From Membranipora membranacea (Eukaryota; Bryozoa; Gymnolaemata; Cheilostomatida; Membraniporidae), in the NCBI GenBank assembly GCA_914767715.1, contig OU612068.1, forward strand, positions 33,788,001 through 33,852,000: a DNA stretch of 64,000 nucleotides, given 5' to 3'. A program made the position numbers and the translations under genes. Positions 39,001-52,379 of this stretch are shown here, one piece after another. Under the pieces are notes generated by a model. It had not been told where the DNA came from. It saw only the letters and a list, made by a program, of their open reading frames with translations, and made no database searches. The number at the start of each line of letters is the position of its first letter. Positions within the stretch are counted from its first letter, which is position 1.

Positions 39001-42000
39001 TGGGGAGAATTTATAGGTATGTTCATTTTGTGTGCCAGCATAGAAAAATCTTTGCGTGCCATTGTGATTTAAGGTCAGATAAATTGTGATTGACGTGTGT
39101 TCCGCAAGTCAAAAATAGAGCACTGGCCACTGTTTCCATAAAATAGTGCGATGTTTTCCCCTGAGAGGCACTGCTTAAATGCCAAAATTGTATCATGTGT
39201 CACTTTACCCTAGTTGGGGTGGTGTTTGTGACTTCCATCAGGTCATACTGGTTATATCCTAACCAACTTATAAGGTGAGAGTAGATTTACTTCATAATGG
39301 AAGCAGCTAGTATCAGATGTCTTTCTTGTTAACAGGTAAGGTTAATCTCATTGCTGCTGACATTAGTTGAAAACCAATTTTTGTGACATATTTGTTCGGA
39401 TGTCTGTATGATTTGGATGTTCAATATTACAACCATTGAGGATATTCTGTCACATTGTTGTCCAAAGGTTTTAGGATTGGAAACTGGAAACCTGCAAACA
39501 AACACACTGTTGTTTTACATGTATATTATATATTAAACAAATCTGCTGATTTGATACAATATGTGATACATGTGTGAGAGAGTGGTGTTGATTATGGACA
39601 CAGCTCATGTGTCTGTAATAGCATACAAGAAAACTACAATGTTATTTGTCATCTGGTGAAAAAATTTGTATTGTACTGATGTGAGATGTTCCAAAAAAAG
39701 GAGACAATCAGTTGCTCAAATTGATAACAGGGTAACTTGTATATTTTTGCTATCAAGTGGCATCATTATAAGTGGTTCAGTTATAAGACTCCAACGATGA
39801 GTTGTACCTTACCCAAATCAAGTGGATGAGAAAACCAGCTGCAATTAACAGCTCTTTGCCTTTGATGCTGCCGCCTACAGTTTCAATTTTTATCTCCACA
39901 TTACATAAGCACTGTTTAGGTATTAGCCTCTCACAGTATGAATTTTGTTGATGGATCATTAACTAAAATGCGTCATGTCATTTTCAGAGCCCAGAAACTG
40001 CCAACTTTTGATTTGCAAAAGACCTGCAATAATATTTTTCTCGCCAAATCATACTGCTCCTTCTCTGTATACAGTCCCTGTTGTTTGGATCGAAATGCAC
40101 GGCTGAAATAATCAGCTGTCAATATATTCTTACTCTACTATCAACTGTTCCAGTAATTATAGCTATGTGTTACTTGATTTTACACATTGGCCCCTGAAGT
40201 GTAAGATTTACACGTTTGGGTCTGTCTTTGACAGTTTCATTTTTGCTGCAATCGTTTTTACGAGATTTAGTCATTAAGGCGGCCTTGTTGCGAAGTGGGA
40301 CTTGACAACTCAAGGGGCTCAGACTGATAAAGCTGAGTTGGTGGGATTATCAAAATTAGGGGATTCTCTTCTGAGATAAGACGACTTCTAAAGTATATCA
40401 TAATACGCCAGTACAGTGCATAGCAGTTTTACACCTGATTTATCAGTAGTAAGGAGACTTTCCTGACATCAGAGTGTAGGTCAAATTCTACTGAGTTAGT
40501 TCGTTAGCCACTCTACCTTATTTACTTTGACTGATTGCTTCAACTGCTAACAAGATTGCCCTTATTCAGGAAGCTTGTCAACCTATACAGTTAATTAAAT
40601 GAGTCGTTTAATATCACTAATTACATGAGCAGTTCGATTTTAATCACAAAACATCCATGTTGACAACACCTTTGAGATACTAGTGTGACACCTAACTTGA
40701 TTAGAAAACTCAAGATTCCATTCTTTACATGTCCAAGAGATTGATTCCAAGTGTCCAACTTGAAAAACATGACTATTATGTAAATTGTAATGGAGTTAAA
40801 GTTCGACTGATTGTCATCAGTATGACGGAGCAGGTGGAGCCGCACAAATTCAATCAGCATCCTGAGGTAATGTCAGGCCTCAAGGTATGAATAAGACTCT
40901 TTATGGCTGATGGCTGAACGGTTTCACAAATATATCTGCGCTGTGAGACTCTCATGTATTCTATAATTATCCCATAATAAGAAGAAAATGTGTTTATTCC
41001 CTTGTCATTGATCAGTCAATTCTCAAACCTCCAATCCAATTACCTTTAGAGTTACTATAAAATCAAGTCAACATAAATAAGTATTATTAGCACAAGGTTT
41101 AGTTATTTTTGATTGTGACCAGTTAATAGCCTCTATATTTGTGCTTTCTGTCTCTTCATACGACCAGACAGTACAGCATCCTTTCTTGTTTATATACCGA
41201 TATTCTTATCTCAAACTCTGTGAGGACTTGATAAACATTTAACCCTTTACATCCAATTTACTTTGCTCTAACTTCAATTGTTTCCCTCGCCGGGGCCCGT
41301 CCGGAGGGGGGGGTGTCAAAAGTCTGGGTGGCTCAGACTAGGTTACACCAGGTTTGAATTTCATTGGGGGCTCCTTAGAACAATACTAGAAGTAGGCTTA
41401 GAATCAAATAAATATACTAATTAAAGGTAGAGAAATATGCAGATAACTCAGAGTTATTAGATTATTAGAGATTACTACGCAGATTACTCTAGAAATTGAC
41501 CAGCTAGTGCAGACTGGTATAATGTGCCTAATTTCTTTAAATGTCAATGAATTTTATCTTCACAAACAGGATCAAAAATAATAATTTGATGTGCCATGTT
41601 ATGTGATTTTTTACAAATTTAGCGTTGTGCACAGCAGTTCCTGCAGGATGTTTTTATTACAGTATAAATATCATAGACTCCTATATAGAAGCCCTTTTTT
41701 AGTTAGATAATAGCCCATCGCAGTATAATGTCATCTCCCACACAACAAATGATTATGTGCCTCTGGAAGCTGGGAGCTGGAAGTGATGCGGAGACCACTA
41801 TTGTTATACCAGTGCCTGATTGGCCGGATCCGGGAACAGTAACAAAGACAAAAGAGGCATTGTCGATACATCCCCATCATCATTTTGTACTAGATTTGTA
41901 GCGCTGCTGCTAAAATTCTTGAGGTTCAGTTTCAATTCCTGGCGCCAGCAGTCATTACCTATTTGGTGCTCTCCCTGGACTTTCAGGCGGAAAAAATATA

Positions 42001-42208
42001 CCAGCATTATGGTACGCTGGGAGGAATACCTCTCTTCGCATTGAAAACATGTGTCTGTGTGGATCTTGACTGATAAACAAACTTCAAAGGCATAATGGCA
42101 AAGGCTTGTCGCACAATTTAAAAAAATGACAAATCCCTCTAATTTTTTAGCATAACTTGGCATTCTCTTTCTGACTGAAATTTTATCTGTGTTTTCTTTT
42201 ATATTCCA
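36091..42208. other. Long non-coding stretch upstream of VMAT
   Basis: No exon, RNA gene or repeat of known type could be supported. The longer frames (for example 37576-37824, 38001-38276 and 41804-42163) look random and lack splice context. The VMAT promoter and 5' UTR exon(s) must lie somewhere here or further upstream: an acceptor (ATTCCAG) at about 42209 precedes the start codon. Confidence 0.5.
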
Positions 42209-42232
42209 GTGAGAAATAAAGCAGCGTAAGTT

Positions 42233-45200
42233 ATGGCACCACAGATTCCCTTCCTGGAAGAAAAACTGCAGAGACTGAAAGACTGGCCAGGATCTATGAA
42301 AAAATCCTACCAGGAATTTAACTGTATCAACTGTATGAAACAGTTTAGGTCTTCAAATCGTATGCTAGTTCTTGTGGTGTTTATCGCTATCTACATAGAC
42401 AACATGTTAACCACGGCAGTAGGTAAGATCCATATCCATATAGTCAGGATTGGCTATGGAGTGCTTGGACCCGGTGACTGGGCGGTAATGATGTAGTGTT
42501 CACCACTTAGAAGTACCCGTTGTGGCTTACATTAAGCGGTATATAAATGAACTCATCATCATCATTATTATCATTATTATTATTATTATTATATAGACTA
42601 CCCTCTCTAACCTGTGAACTAATTAGCTTTGTCAGATCGAGGGCTTCAAGGGAAGCCCCACTCTTAATTATTGAGAAATCAACTGGCCCTAAGCAATCAT
42701 TTTAGTGAGATTCCACAGGTACATGCCTACAATAATCCGGATGATCCCAACTCAATATCAGTCACTGTAACCAAGGAGTTAGAAACTCCTCGCTGTAACA
42801 CGGGCCTGGTTTTATTCATTTGTGTTAGGGCGCAAGAATTAGGAAATTTCCTTACGATTTTCATGAATTTAAGATCAGTAAGTAGTTGGAAAATCTCAGA
42901 TGACTAGTATGCCTGATATAATGGCTACAACAAATCAGACCCTCTAGTAACAGCTCGTAGGATTTGATCCAAGTTAATGAATAATTTTCAATTTTATGCG
43001 TCAGTCACGATAGTGGAAACATTTTCTTGTTAGCAGTTGACACTAGAACCCCTTATAAAGCAAAATGATAGTGATATGGGTAGTTTTCCCTACATCATCA
43101 TACAGTCTGTGCTTCTATTATCATTATGAGATTCATGGCCTGTTGACTGGATATAAAGTTTTGCTCACAAAGTACTTAAACAAGATGGCGGTGAGAGCTT
43201 AGAAAGTCTGCAGTGATTCTGTACAGTACAATCTCTAATATTATCCATCTCTTATTTCAGTGCCTGTGATACCCACCTTCTTATTCCAACAAGAACATCC
43301 CGAGGACTACCAAAGAGTAAGGGGGGAGGTGAACACCCCCGGCGAGATCAAACTTTGTGAGGAGATACAATATAACACATCAGCTAAATTAGACTTTCTC
43401 ACAAATAATGGTAGCAGATTTAATGAAAGTATGAGAAGTAAGTCCTCCTTGGCCCACTTAAGGTCACCTACTGCATGTTTGATGATAATTTATGGCATGA
43501 TTAAACCATCCAGACTGCCTGGTTATGTCTGAAAATCAAAGCCATAATGAGATTTCTTATAACATTAAAGTGATTGATGGAAGAAATTTTCAGTGATTAA
43601 CATTCATTTTGCCTTTGCTCTGCATGACTGGCAGGAATCATGCGATAACATGACCTCTAAAACTATGACCTAAGGCTTTCCATATCTACAATGTAGGTGT
43701 GCGCTTCGTCCTTCTGCGGTTTTTGATGATTTGATGACTTCACAACATTATAAACAAGGTGGTGATCACCTTTGCTAATGAAACATAATCTCCCAATGGT
43801 ACACACCCACAGAATCTTTATGCCTGTTAACCTTTCTTGCACCTGGCTGTTTCAGGCATGTGACCATCCGCCCATGTTTGTAAAGGGCATGAAAATATCC
43901 CATCTAGTCAGGAGTTGTTCTGTCTCTTTAGCAGGGCAGTTTATATAAATTTGGCACAAGGCTTAGGGAAATGATATAACACTGATCTGTGTATGCTTGT
44001 AGATAACCCTGAAGTACGATATTTGTATTACAACTTTACCCATGAAGAGAATTGTACAAGGCAGTATATATCACCCAGTGACATGAAAGCAATCTCAGAA
44101 GCCAAATTAAATAAGCAGGGCGTTAGAGTAGGACTGCTCTTCGCTTCAAAATCAGCCATACAACTCCTGGTCAACCCTCTAGTGGGCCCGCTGACTAACA
44201 GGTATGGAAAGTCTATTAGCCCTAACCTCAAGCATTACTTGTGCTAGGCAGGTTTGGATTATTTTACTGATTACTGCACTCATTCAGTGAAAGTATTGAT
44301 TTGTTTCATTTAATAGTGAACAGCACATCTAGCCTGACCGTCAGCCTATAACTATATATGACACAACGTCAGCTCTACCTGATTTGTCACATCACATCTG
44401 GTGATCACGCTCAAATCCCACACAAAATGCCTTACATATAGGCGTGGGTGGTACGCGGTTAGCTAATGTATTGTCCTGCCAAATGAGCTAATGAACAAAC
44501 CGTCTCTATATCTATGGAGACAGTTCCTGAAAATTCTTTGCTGCCACTGAGGTGTAAAAAATTGGGATTAAGGCAGCAGCAGCAGCGATAACATATAGTT
44601 GAGAATGAGCTGTCAGTGATGTAGTATCAAATAACCAAATACCGAACTATGGTCGGTATAAACGAGAATACCATTGAATGATAATATTTATACTGTTCAT
44701 CCACTTCCCCCTCTCCTTCCTGTATGCTAGTGGATGTTTGTGAGGGTGTATTTGTTTGAGTAAAACAGATAAGTACTCTCTTTTACAGCCCATTGATTAA
44801 AATCTCGAACGTATTCTAAGCATGCACACTACAAGTGAAAGACCAATATCAATTTTTGATTGTGAGTTGCATGATACACCTTCCTGTCACATCGTTTACT
44901 GCAACTCACACAAACTATTCTGAGAAACGCTAACCTAAGAATAGATTATAAACTTTAAAATATCGCCACCATGAAAGCCACACTATATTAGGCCCACCAG
45001 ACTTGTGTCTATAGTACACACAAATGCTGACAAGAAATAGCTGTAATCATAATGTGGGCAAGCTGCCGAAACCTTCCATACAAGTTTTTGTCTTTTACAG
45101 ACTGGGCTATTCGATACCAATGTTCTCAGGTTTCGTCATTATCTTTCTCTCTACGATAGGTAAGTGTGACAGTGAGCAGGTCTTTGTTTTATCACTGACC

Positions 45201-48200
45201 AACTCTTAAGTAGCTCAATGCATGATATTGATATACATGATAACCTTGGTTCGACAGGTAACATACTCAAATCTTTGTGATATTGTCGAAATAAGAACAA
45301 TGGCTGTGGTATGACATCATGACATCCATATGCCTATCCCACAATGCAACTTTTTTCGCAAACAGTGGCCTGACAGATATTGCAATGAAAAAGCATTGGT
45401 GTGATGGATGTGAGAACTCCAGAAATTATGTGTTATCTTTAAAATGGTTCCTTTTGAAGGTTATGGAGTTCCTAGGCTGGTTTTCATCACATCATCTATG
45501 TCTAACATCGTTTTTTTGTCCTGTATACTCCATGATGTTTTGGTATTGTTTACAGTTTTTGCATTTGGAAAAAGCTACTGGGTGTTGTTAATAGCAAGAT
45601 CAATCCAAGGCGCCGGATCATCATGTACAACCGTGTCTGGTAAGCTTACTTTTGAGTATTTCATATTCAGGTATTTTTATTGTGACTCTTTAGAAGTGAT
45701 TGATTATGAGCCAAAATAATACCTGATATAAACTATTGATGTGAAACTGCCAAGGTCACGCCAAGTGGTCATCATCTGTTTGGTGGATCTTGAATGGCAA
45801 TACAAATATGTATGTATATAATGAATAAAATGTATATCATAATATACAATGTATATTCACAGTCTTGGCATACGAATAAGTGCAAACCAATAATTATCAA
45901 TTTGGCAGTCCGTATACGGCAGCAGACATTATTATTGCGTCTGTTATTATTATTGTTATATTTGTGTAATAGGTATGGGTATGATCGCTGAGAAGTACAC
46001 TGATGATGAAGAGAGAGGTAACGCAATGGCTGTCGCTTTATCTGGACTAGCTCTTGGTGTACTAAGTAAGTTATACAAACACAGCTGTCAGCTGTTTGCT
46101 GTATGACCACAGGGTTGACCAGACGAGATTTTATGTATTTATTTTTGAAGACTAATATTATATGTCCATCTATCGGTTATGTGTATGAAGAATAATACTT
46201 CATGTCCATTATTATCAGTTTTATTATCATGATTATTTGCTCTCTTGTTTTTCTGAATAGTTCTATTTATAAAAAGAAATGATGGAGGGCTCAAAAGCAG
46301 TATCCCTAGTTTTACACCCAGCTGTAATTAATACCCTGTTCATGTAAAGAACATTTATTTTTTACCGCCTGAAGCTAATTTTATGCTGTCGAGAAAATGG
46401 TAATCGGATCTTTGATAGTTCCTGGGATCATGCTAATTTCAATAAAAGTGAAATTGTTGATGATGTCCACAAGGTACATCATAGAATTATTTAGAGTTGT
46501 TCGGCATCCTGCTGCGTCATATTAGTGAGATGCTCTTGTAATATGTTCTGTTTATCCGTTAGTATATAGACTTACCCGAGAGTTGTTTGTGTAATCACTG
46601 ACTATATTGATTGCAGTTGGGCCACCATTTGGAGGAGTCTTATATGAATATCTCGGAAAAGAAGCTCCCTTTCTTTTCCTTGCTGGACTAGCGTTACTTG
46701 ATGGAGGTATGAACTAAGAATTAAATTACATGTCGTGAAAGAATCTCATTACTTCAGAATGCCTTAAAACTGGCCATGATAACATTGTGTAAGCCACAAA
46801 AATGAATAATCAGTAATGACACATTGGAGTTGGAGTTATCCGCTAATCACGACTGAATACACAACTCCTAACGTATTTTGCATGTTAAGTATTACCATGT
46901 AATCGACTACATAAGGATATTGTTTCATGTTTTAGGATTACAGTTGTATGTTATGAAACCAACTCGAACACCTGAGCAGCAGAAGGGTGCCTCTATGAAG
47001 CAGCTTCTATGTGATCCCTATATACTTGTAGCTGCCGGTGCGTTGCCCATATTCACACCTAAAACTATTGATATATCCATAAACTAAATCTATATGGCTT
47101 CATGTCTGATTGGATTATGATAAGAACATCAGTTTTAAAGCCTCTGATCTATTGACTTTTGGAACACCATCTACATGCATACTTTAATTATCTTACCTCC
47201 ATACCTACTTTGCTATTGTCGTTACTATCTAGTGTTAGGGAGTGTGTATGTTAGATTCCTCAATTCATCCAGTTGGACATATTTCAATGTTCCATATCAT
47301 TATTTATCTATCTGCATCATAAAACATAAATACTATTAATATGAAATACCACCTGGTACATCAATCATCAATTTGTTGATCAAGTGTATTGAATATTTTC
47401 AGGAGCTCTGATGTTCGCAAATATGGGTATAGGCACTCTAGAGCCCACTCTACCAACTTTTATGCTAAAGATCATGAATGCTGAAAAGTGGCAACAGGGG
47501 GTTGCGTTCTTACCTGCTAGTATCTCATACATGATTGGAACTATTATTTTTGGTCCTTTGGCAAGCAAAATGGGGAGGTAAGTGAAATAAGCAGTTTCAT
47601 CTGCAATGACATCATCGTAACCATTCTGACCTCTCTAAAATCTTGAAAATTTTACATATATTTCAGTTTTGTCTCCAAGGAGTCTTAAATATGTTGAAGC
47701 CATGTGATTGATGTTAATCAAAAAGTACCTGTTAGTTTGAGGTGATGAATCGTTTTATTGCTTACGAAACATGATCTCTACAACAACACATACACCACAC
47801 ACCACAAACCACACACCACACACCACACACCACACACCACACACCACACACCACACACCACACACCACACACCACACACCACACACCACAAACCACACAC
47901 CACACACCACACACCACACACCACACACCACACACCACACACCACACACCACACACCACACACCACACACCACACACCACACACCACACACCACACACCA
48001 CACACCACACACCATGTCTATGGTACACACCCACAGAATCGTTATGCCTGTTAACCTTTCTTGCACCTGGCTGTTTCAGGCATGTGACCATCCGCCCATG
48101 TTTGTAAAGGGCAAACAAATATTCCATCTTGAAAATTGTACATAAATTTCAGTGATGTCGCATAGGATATCCTAAATATGTTGAAGCCATGTGATTGATG

Positions 48201-50567
48201 TCAACCAAAAAGTACCTATTAGTTGAGGTGATAAATTATTTTAATTATCATTACTGAATTTCTTCGTGACACGAACAACCTAGATCAACCTGGTTATTAA
48301 CAGAATTAACAGATTTTAGAGAAATGGCAATAAACAAATCCACCAATCACATCTATTAATAAACAAACCTCAAATCCACCAATCACATCTACCAATAAAC
48401 AAACCTCAAATCCACCAATCACATCTATCAAAGTGCCAGCTCAATTATAGAACTTGTTTTTCTGTTTTTCAGGTGGCGTGCGGCTATGATGGGTATGATC
48501 CTCATCGCGTTCTCCTTATTTTTGGTAAGGATGTGTAAAAATAAATGTACACTCATCATGAAATATAATAACTTGAGTAAGCAAGAAGAGCTCTCAAGCG
48601 ATATTGTAATGAGAAAGGAGTTAAGTTAGCCGACTTCTGACAGTACAAAGCTTTACGCCATGTACCGGATTGCCTTCTGTCTCTCCTGTCTAATGATATT
48701 ACCTCATGTCTAGCTGTTCACTTATGTAACCGTTATCGAATCTAAAAATTCAGATCCTACTTTAATTTTTTCAGATACCATTCAGCTGGAAGTTTTGGCA
48801 TTTGATAATACCAAACACATTCCTAGGATTTGCGATAGGAATGGTGGACTCCTCAATGATGCCTACTATGGGGTACCTGGTTGACTTACGTCATATATCT
48901 ATCTATGGTAGTGTATATGCTATTGCTGATGCAGCATTCTGTATGGGGTTTGCTTTGGGTAAGTCCAAGCAGATAATATACCCATCAAGTGTCGAGTCGT
49001 CACAATCTATCATCTATGATCTCACATACTCCTTTACTGCTTACATTTATAAATGTAGGAGTTGTCCTAACAGAAGCTATGGGAAGAAAACTACTAACTA
49101 CTTCCTATTTTTTTGTAAAGGTCCTGCATTTGGAGGCTTTATAGTAGAAGCTATCGGATTTCAGTGGATGCTTTGGATATTGGCTCTGGTGAATATTTTG
49201 TTCGCTCCACTTTTAGTCTTCCTACGAAACCCTCCTGGGAATGAAGAGAAAATGGTTAGTTATTTATGTTAAAATACAGTGTGTGAAATTGTTGTTTAGA
49301 TTTTGATCACGAAAAAGCACTGAATCAGAGTCTCTACAGTTCTGTGCCTCATTGTTTCGTACCCAATTAACTATCTGTGATTTTTTAAGGAAAAAGTGGC
49401 GCAACCAGGTGAGGTTATTTTAAAGGTTTTCGCCACACTTTGTGGGTCCCCTCCCCATGAATAAAGCTGGCTATATGCAAGTTGGGTGTTTGATTTGGAA
49501 AAAAACTTGCTTTGAAGTCTACATACGGTGGTTGTCTTTCTCCGATCTCCTTTATCACCCCTCCCCCCCCCAAATAGTTTTCATTTAAATCATCTTGATA
49601 TTGATGGGTGCAACAATCAACACTTGGCTTTTACAAATGGCAACCCATGTATTGTGTTTGTACTGTGACTGAATTAGTTGTGGGTTGTGGGTGTATTTAC
49701 AGCCATTACTAGGAGATGGGAAGTTGGTAAGGACATCATTGATAAGAGGTCATGCAAATATTCGGTAGATTTAGATTGACAATTCAGATGCTAACAACAA
49801 TTATATATTCAAGTAGTGATGAAACTGCACGCCATATCAGTTAAAGAATGGGTATCATCTTTCACCATAATAAAATATATTGATAAGAAGGCGTACCTGT
49901 ATTTTTACACTTAACCAAACTAATAATATGTCTATTTTTAAGAATAGTTTGTCATTCCTGTAGCCAGTTTGTATGTTAGTGGAATACCTGCACTGTTCAA
50001 TTATCACATATATCAGCTCAATTATCACATATATCAGCTCAATTATCACATATATCAGCTCAATTATCACATATATCAGCTCAATTATCACATATATCAG
50101 CTCAATTATCACATATATCAGCTAAATTATCACATATATCAGCTCAATTGTTGCTTTATGAATATATATAACACAAGTTAACTGAATATTCTTTTCAGCA
50201 ACTTGTGCTCAACGACAAGTGCCCTATCAAGTATGTGACATACAAGCAGACATCAGTGGACGAGGAGGAAGAGCTCGGTGTGCACAAGGCAGAGCCGATC
50301 ATATCGACGAGTGAGGTAAAAATAGAGGAGTACGGATATAATACGAACACGCCGACCACGCGTACAGCTAACTATGTAAGGAGACATATTAGTATGCAGG
50401 AGCCTGATAGTGAAGAGGGGTCTGATGAGGATTCAGGTGAGACTGAAGGGGCAGACGACTCTCAGGCTGAAATAGATGAGGAATACTCATCATCAGCGTC
50501 CGACAGTGACAATGAGAACGTCACAGACGGTCTGACAGGGCGCCCAACTCCCACTCCGAGACGTTAA
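42233..50567 (+). CDS. VMAT: Vesicular monoamine transporter (SLC18A1/2 type), 13 coding exons
   Basis: Coding exons: 42233-42422, 43261-43437, 44003-44201, 45101-45159, 45556-45639, 45973-46065, 46617-46706, 46936-47037, 47403-47577, 48473-48524, 48775-48958, 49121-49254 and 50199-50567. All are GT-AG with consistent phases, giving 635 aa. It is a 12-pass MFS H+/monoamine antiporter of synaptic or secretory vesicles. Key charged residues are kept: D56 in TM1 (YIDNML), K172 in TM2 ([12 protein letters not shown]), D432 (GMVDSSMMP) and D459 ([10 protein letters not shown]). The large lumenal loop has NFT and NCT glycosylation sites. VMAT rather than VAChT is supported by [19 protein letters not shown] and by the tail start [15 protein letters not shown], which parallels the VMAT trafficking segment. 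The tail of about 120 aa is longer and more acidic than in vertebrates (514 aa, human VMAT2, from memory). A polyadenylation signal lies at 51020-51025. Confidence 0.95.
42425..42595 (+). repeat. Possible SINE tail with (ATC)n/(ATT)n microsatellite
   Basis: A segment with GGAGTGCTTGGACCCGGTGACTGGG and TGTGGCTTACATTAAGCGGTATATAAATGAA ends in a (TCA)n(TTA)n run in VMAT intron 1. The microsatellite tail after a GC-rich body resembles SINE ends. No pol III boxes are clear. Confidence 0.4.
43797..43902 (+). repeat. 105-bp dispersed repeat, copy 1 (VMAT intron 2)
   Basis: Nearly identical to 48021-48127 in VMAT intron 9. Both run from TGGTACACACCCACAGAATC through CACCTGGCTGTTTCAGGCATG to GTTTGTAAAGGGCA, with few differences. 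No coding potential. Confidence 0.9.
47638..48245 (+). repeat. Composite repeat: flanking direct repeats, (ACCACAC)n minisatellite and a 105-bp module
   Basis: In VMAT intron 9, two diverged direct repeats of about 120 bases (47638-47760 and 48125-48245; both contain TATGTTGAAGCCATGTGATTGATG) flank a minisatellite of about 32 units of ACCACAC (about 47791-48013). They also flank copy 2 of the 105-bp module (48021-48127). The long frames over the minisatellite (poly Thr-His-Pro or Val-Cys-Gly-Val-Trp) are artefacts of the repeat. Confidence 0.88.
48325..48432 (+). repeat. 36-37-bp tandem repeat, about 3 copies
   Basis: The phrase AATCCACCAATCACATCTA followed by AATAAACAAACCTC repeats three times in VMAT intron 9, just upstream of exon 10. 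Confidence 0.9.
49997..50149. repeat. 21-bp tandem repeat, about 7 copies
   Basis: The unit TCAATTATCACATATATCAGC repeats about seven times with one near-end variant, about 50 bases upstream of the last VMAT exon. It is open on both strands because the period is a multiple of 3, but it is intronic. Confidence 0.95.
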
Positions 50568-51695
50568 CAGAACAACATTACACCCATCTAACTTACCGAC
50601 CTTACATGGAACTTTTATATCGTTTGATAGTATAGAGAATTTTAAAGTGAAGAGCTCAGACAGTGAGGGCCTTTTTTATTGATATGACTTCTAAGGCAAT
50701 CACATCACACCATGAGTAGATACTGCCTAGTTAGGAAGCCAACATAGTATCATGATCAACCAAACAAATGGGACCCAGCTTTATAACCAATGATAACAAT
50801 GGCTTTTACTAAGGAAAGTTCTGCAAATCTGAGGTTCAGGTCTTTCTCCGAAGTTGCCTTGACTTGATAATATAATCCTGAAAGGACAAATCTCCACATT
50901 AATAGATATATTATTGTTATTTATCTTGAAGCAGAGGATTTATTTGTATTTCTTTTGTCACTCTGATTACACGCATTATAAGCAATTTTGTTAGAATTTG
51001 TGTAATAGCTTTATTAATGAATAAAACTGTATTATTGATATGTATATTATTTGGACTAAAGAAACCTCATGTAAAATCTTGGTTTAATGCGTACAATGAA
51101 GCTGTACCTTGAGATGAGATTAATATTTTTTGTGTCATTAAAAGTCATGGCCAGTCCTGCAAAGCAGGTAAATTAAAAACGTCCGGAGCAGAATGTGTTA
51201 TACGACTGCGCACCCAGCCATAAACCTACTCAGTACATATCATGTGTCGAGGCATCTAGGGATACGATGTAAAAGTTTCGAAGTGAAGGACTGTGTGGCA
51301 ACAGACTTATCAATTATTATCTTATCTGCGGATAATTCATGTGATCCAATGTTAGTATATTCTGGTCACAACTAAGCGTACCTTACCGTGTAAGCCTACC
51401 CTGCCATACTATGAGACATTTTTGTCGAAAAAAAAATTTGTAAACGTAATTAAATATGAACTCACAAAACAGCATCACGCTTCATAGCATTACTGTAGGG
51501 CCTTTTCAGTGCTACAGGGCCTTTTCCCTCTGTATCACTAAGTTCACTGCCTCTTACTGCAGGAGTTTGACATGGCAGTTGGTCAGATGCTACATCAGTT
51601 GTTGTGACTGTGCTGCATCAGGTGGCAGTACCATATTTAATGTGGCATTAGCTGGGATAATCAGATGCCTCAATTCCAAAGCACTGGTTGAGATA
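50568..51695. other. VMAT 3' UTR and intergenic stretch
   Basis: The VMAT 3' UTR probably runs to just past the AATAAA at 51020-51025. Beyond it nothing recognisable was found up to the hAT MITE. Reading frames at 51193-51375 and 51456-51947 look random; the second runs into the MITE. Confidence 0.55.
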
Positions 51696-51703
51696 GTATA
51701 TAC

Positions 51704-52215
51704 CATGGGTGCCCAACCTATGGCTCATGAGCCACCTTGGCTCATTTTGGCTTTTTGGGTGGCTCATTTTAATATTTGCAAATTTCACGCGCTTTTTGGC
51801 GCGAATTTCATGCATTCAATTCATGCATGTACAATGTACATTAAATGTATGTATAGTGTATACAAGTTCATCGTACTGGGTGTATATATGTGTGTAGAGT
51901 TGTCTTCTTGCAGACTTGCCAACCTTAATTTTCCAAAATGCTTATAAAAATTTGCAAAATGCTTAAAATGCTTACAAAACTCCAGGGCGCCTCATATGAC
52001 AAGAAATTGCCTCAACAAATTTTCGCACTACGCGCATTATCTCACACGATGACTTTGCTTTGGTAATTTTGCCAGCACTTATACATGAATGAATATGATA
52101 CATATATATCACTGACTGTTTCAATGTTGTCTACACGTGACGCGGCGTGGTCAGCTCATTTGGTGTGATTGATTTTTTAAATGGCTCATGTGAGAGAAAA
52201 GGTTGGGCACCCCTG
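51704..52215. mobile_element. hAT-type MITE with exact 8-bp target duplication
   Basis: The 512-bp element has terminal inverted repeats: the left end starts CATGGGTGCCCAACCTATGGCTCAT, which pairs imperfectly with the right end, whose reverse complement starts CAGGGGTGCCCAACC. It is flanked by exact GTATATAC duplications at 51696-51703 and 52216-52223. CAGGGGTG...-type ends with an 8-bp duplication are the signature of hAT (Charlie-like) elements. It encodes no transposase, so it would be non-autonomous. Confidence 0.93.
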
Positions 52216-52379
52216 GTATATACTAACACTAGAAATGCCGCACTAGCAGCCATGCCCAACATTGGCCAACAGGCGCAACCTATGTGAGAATAGGCACTAT
52301 ACTACTCTGATAAAACTTGACTAGCGATAGGGTATGAACGTCGTGAAGCTTGAGCGTATGCAGCCCGTGGTCCGCTGAT

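Noticed and set aside
41804-42163. 119-codon minus-strand frame upstream of VMAT
   Set aside because: No known motif, and an overlapping plus-strand frame of similar quality suggests chance.
47755-48145. Several long frames on both strands (Thr-His-Pro and Cys-Gly-Val-Trp repeats)
   Set aside because: They translate a 7-bp minisatellite in a VMAT intron. All frames stay open because the unit contains no stop, not because of coding.
42233-50567. Vesicular acetylcholine transporter instead of VMAT
   Set aside because: The [18 protein letters not shown] and IADAAFCMG segments and the tail start match VMAT; there is no neighbouring choline acetyltransferase or nested first exon.
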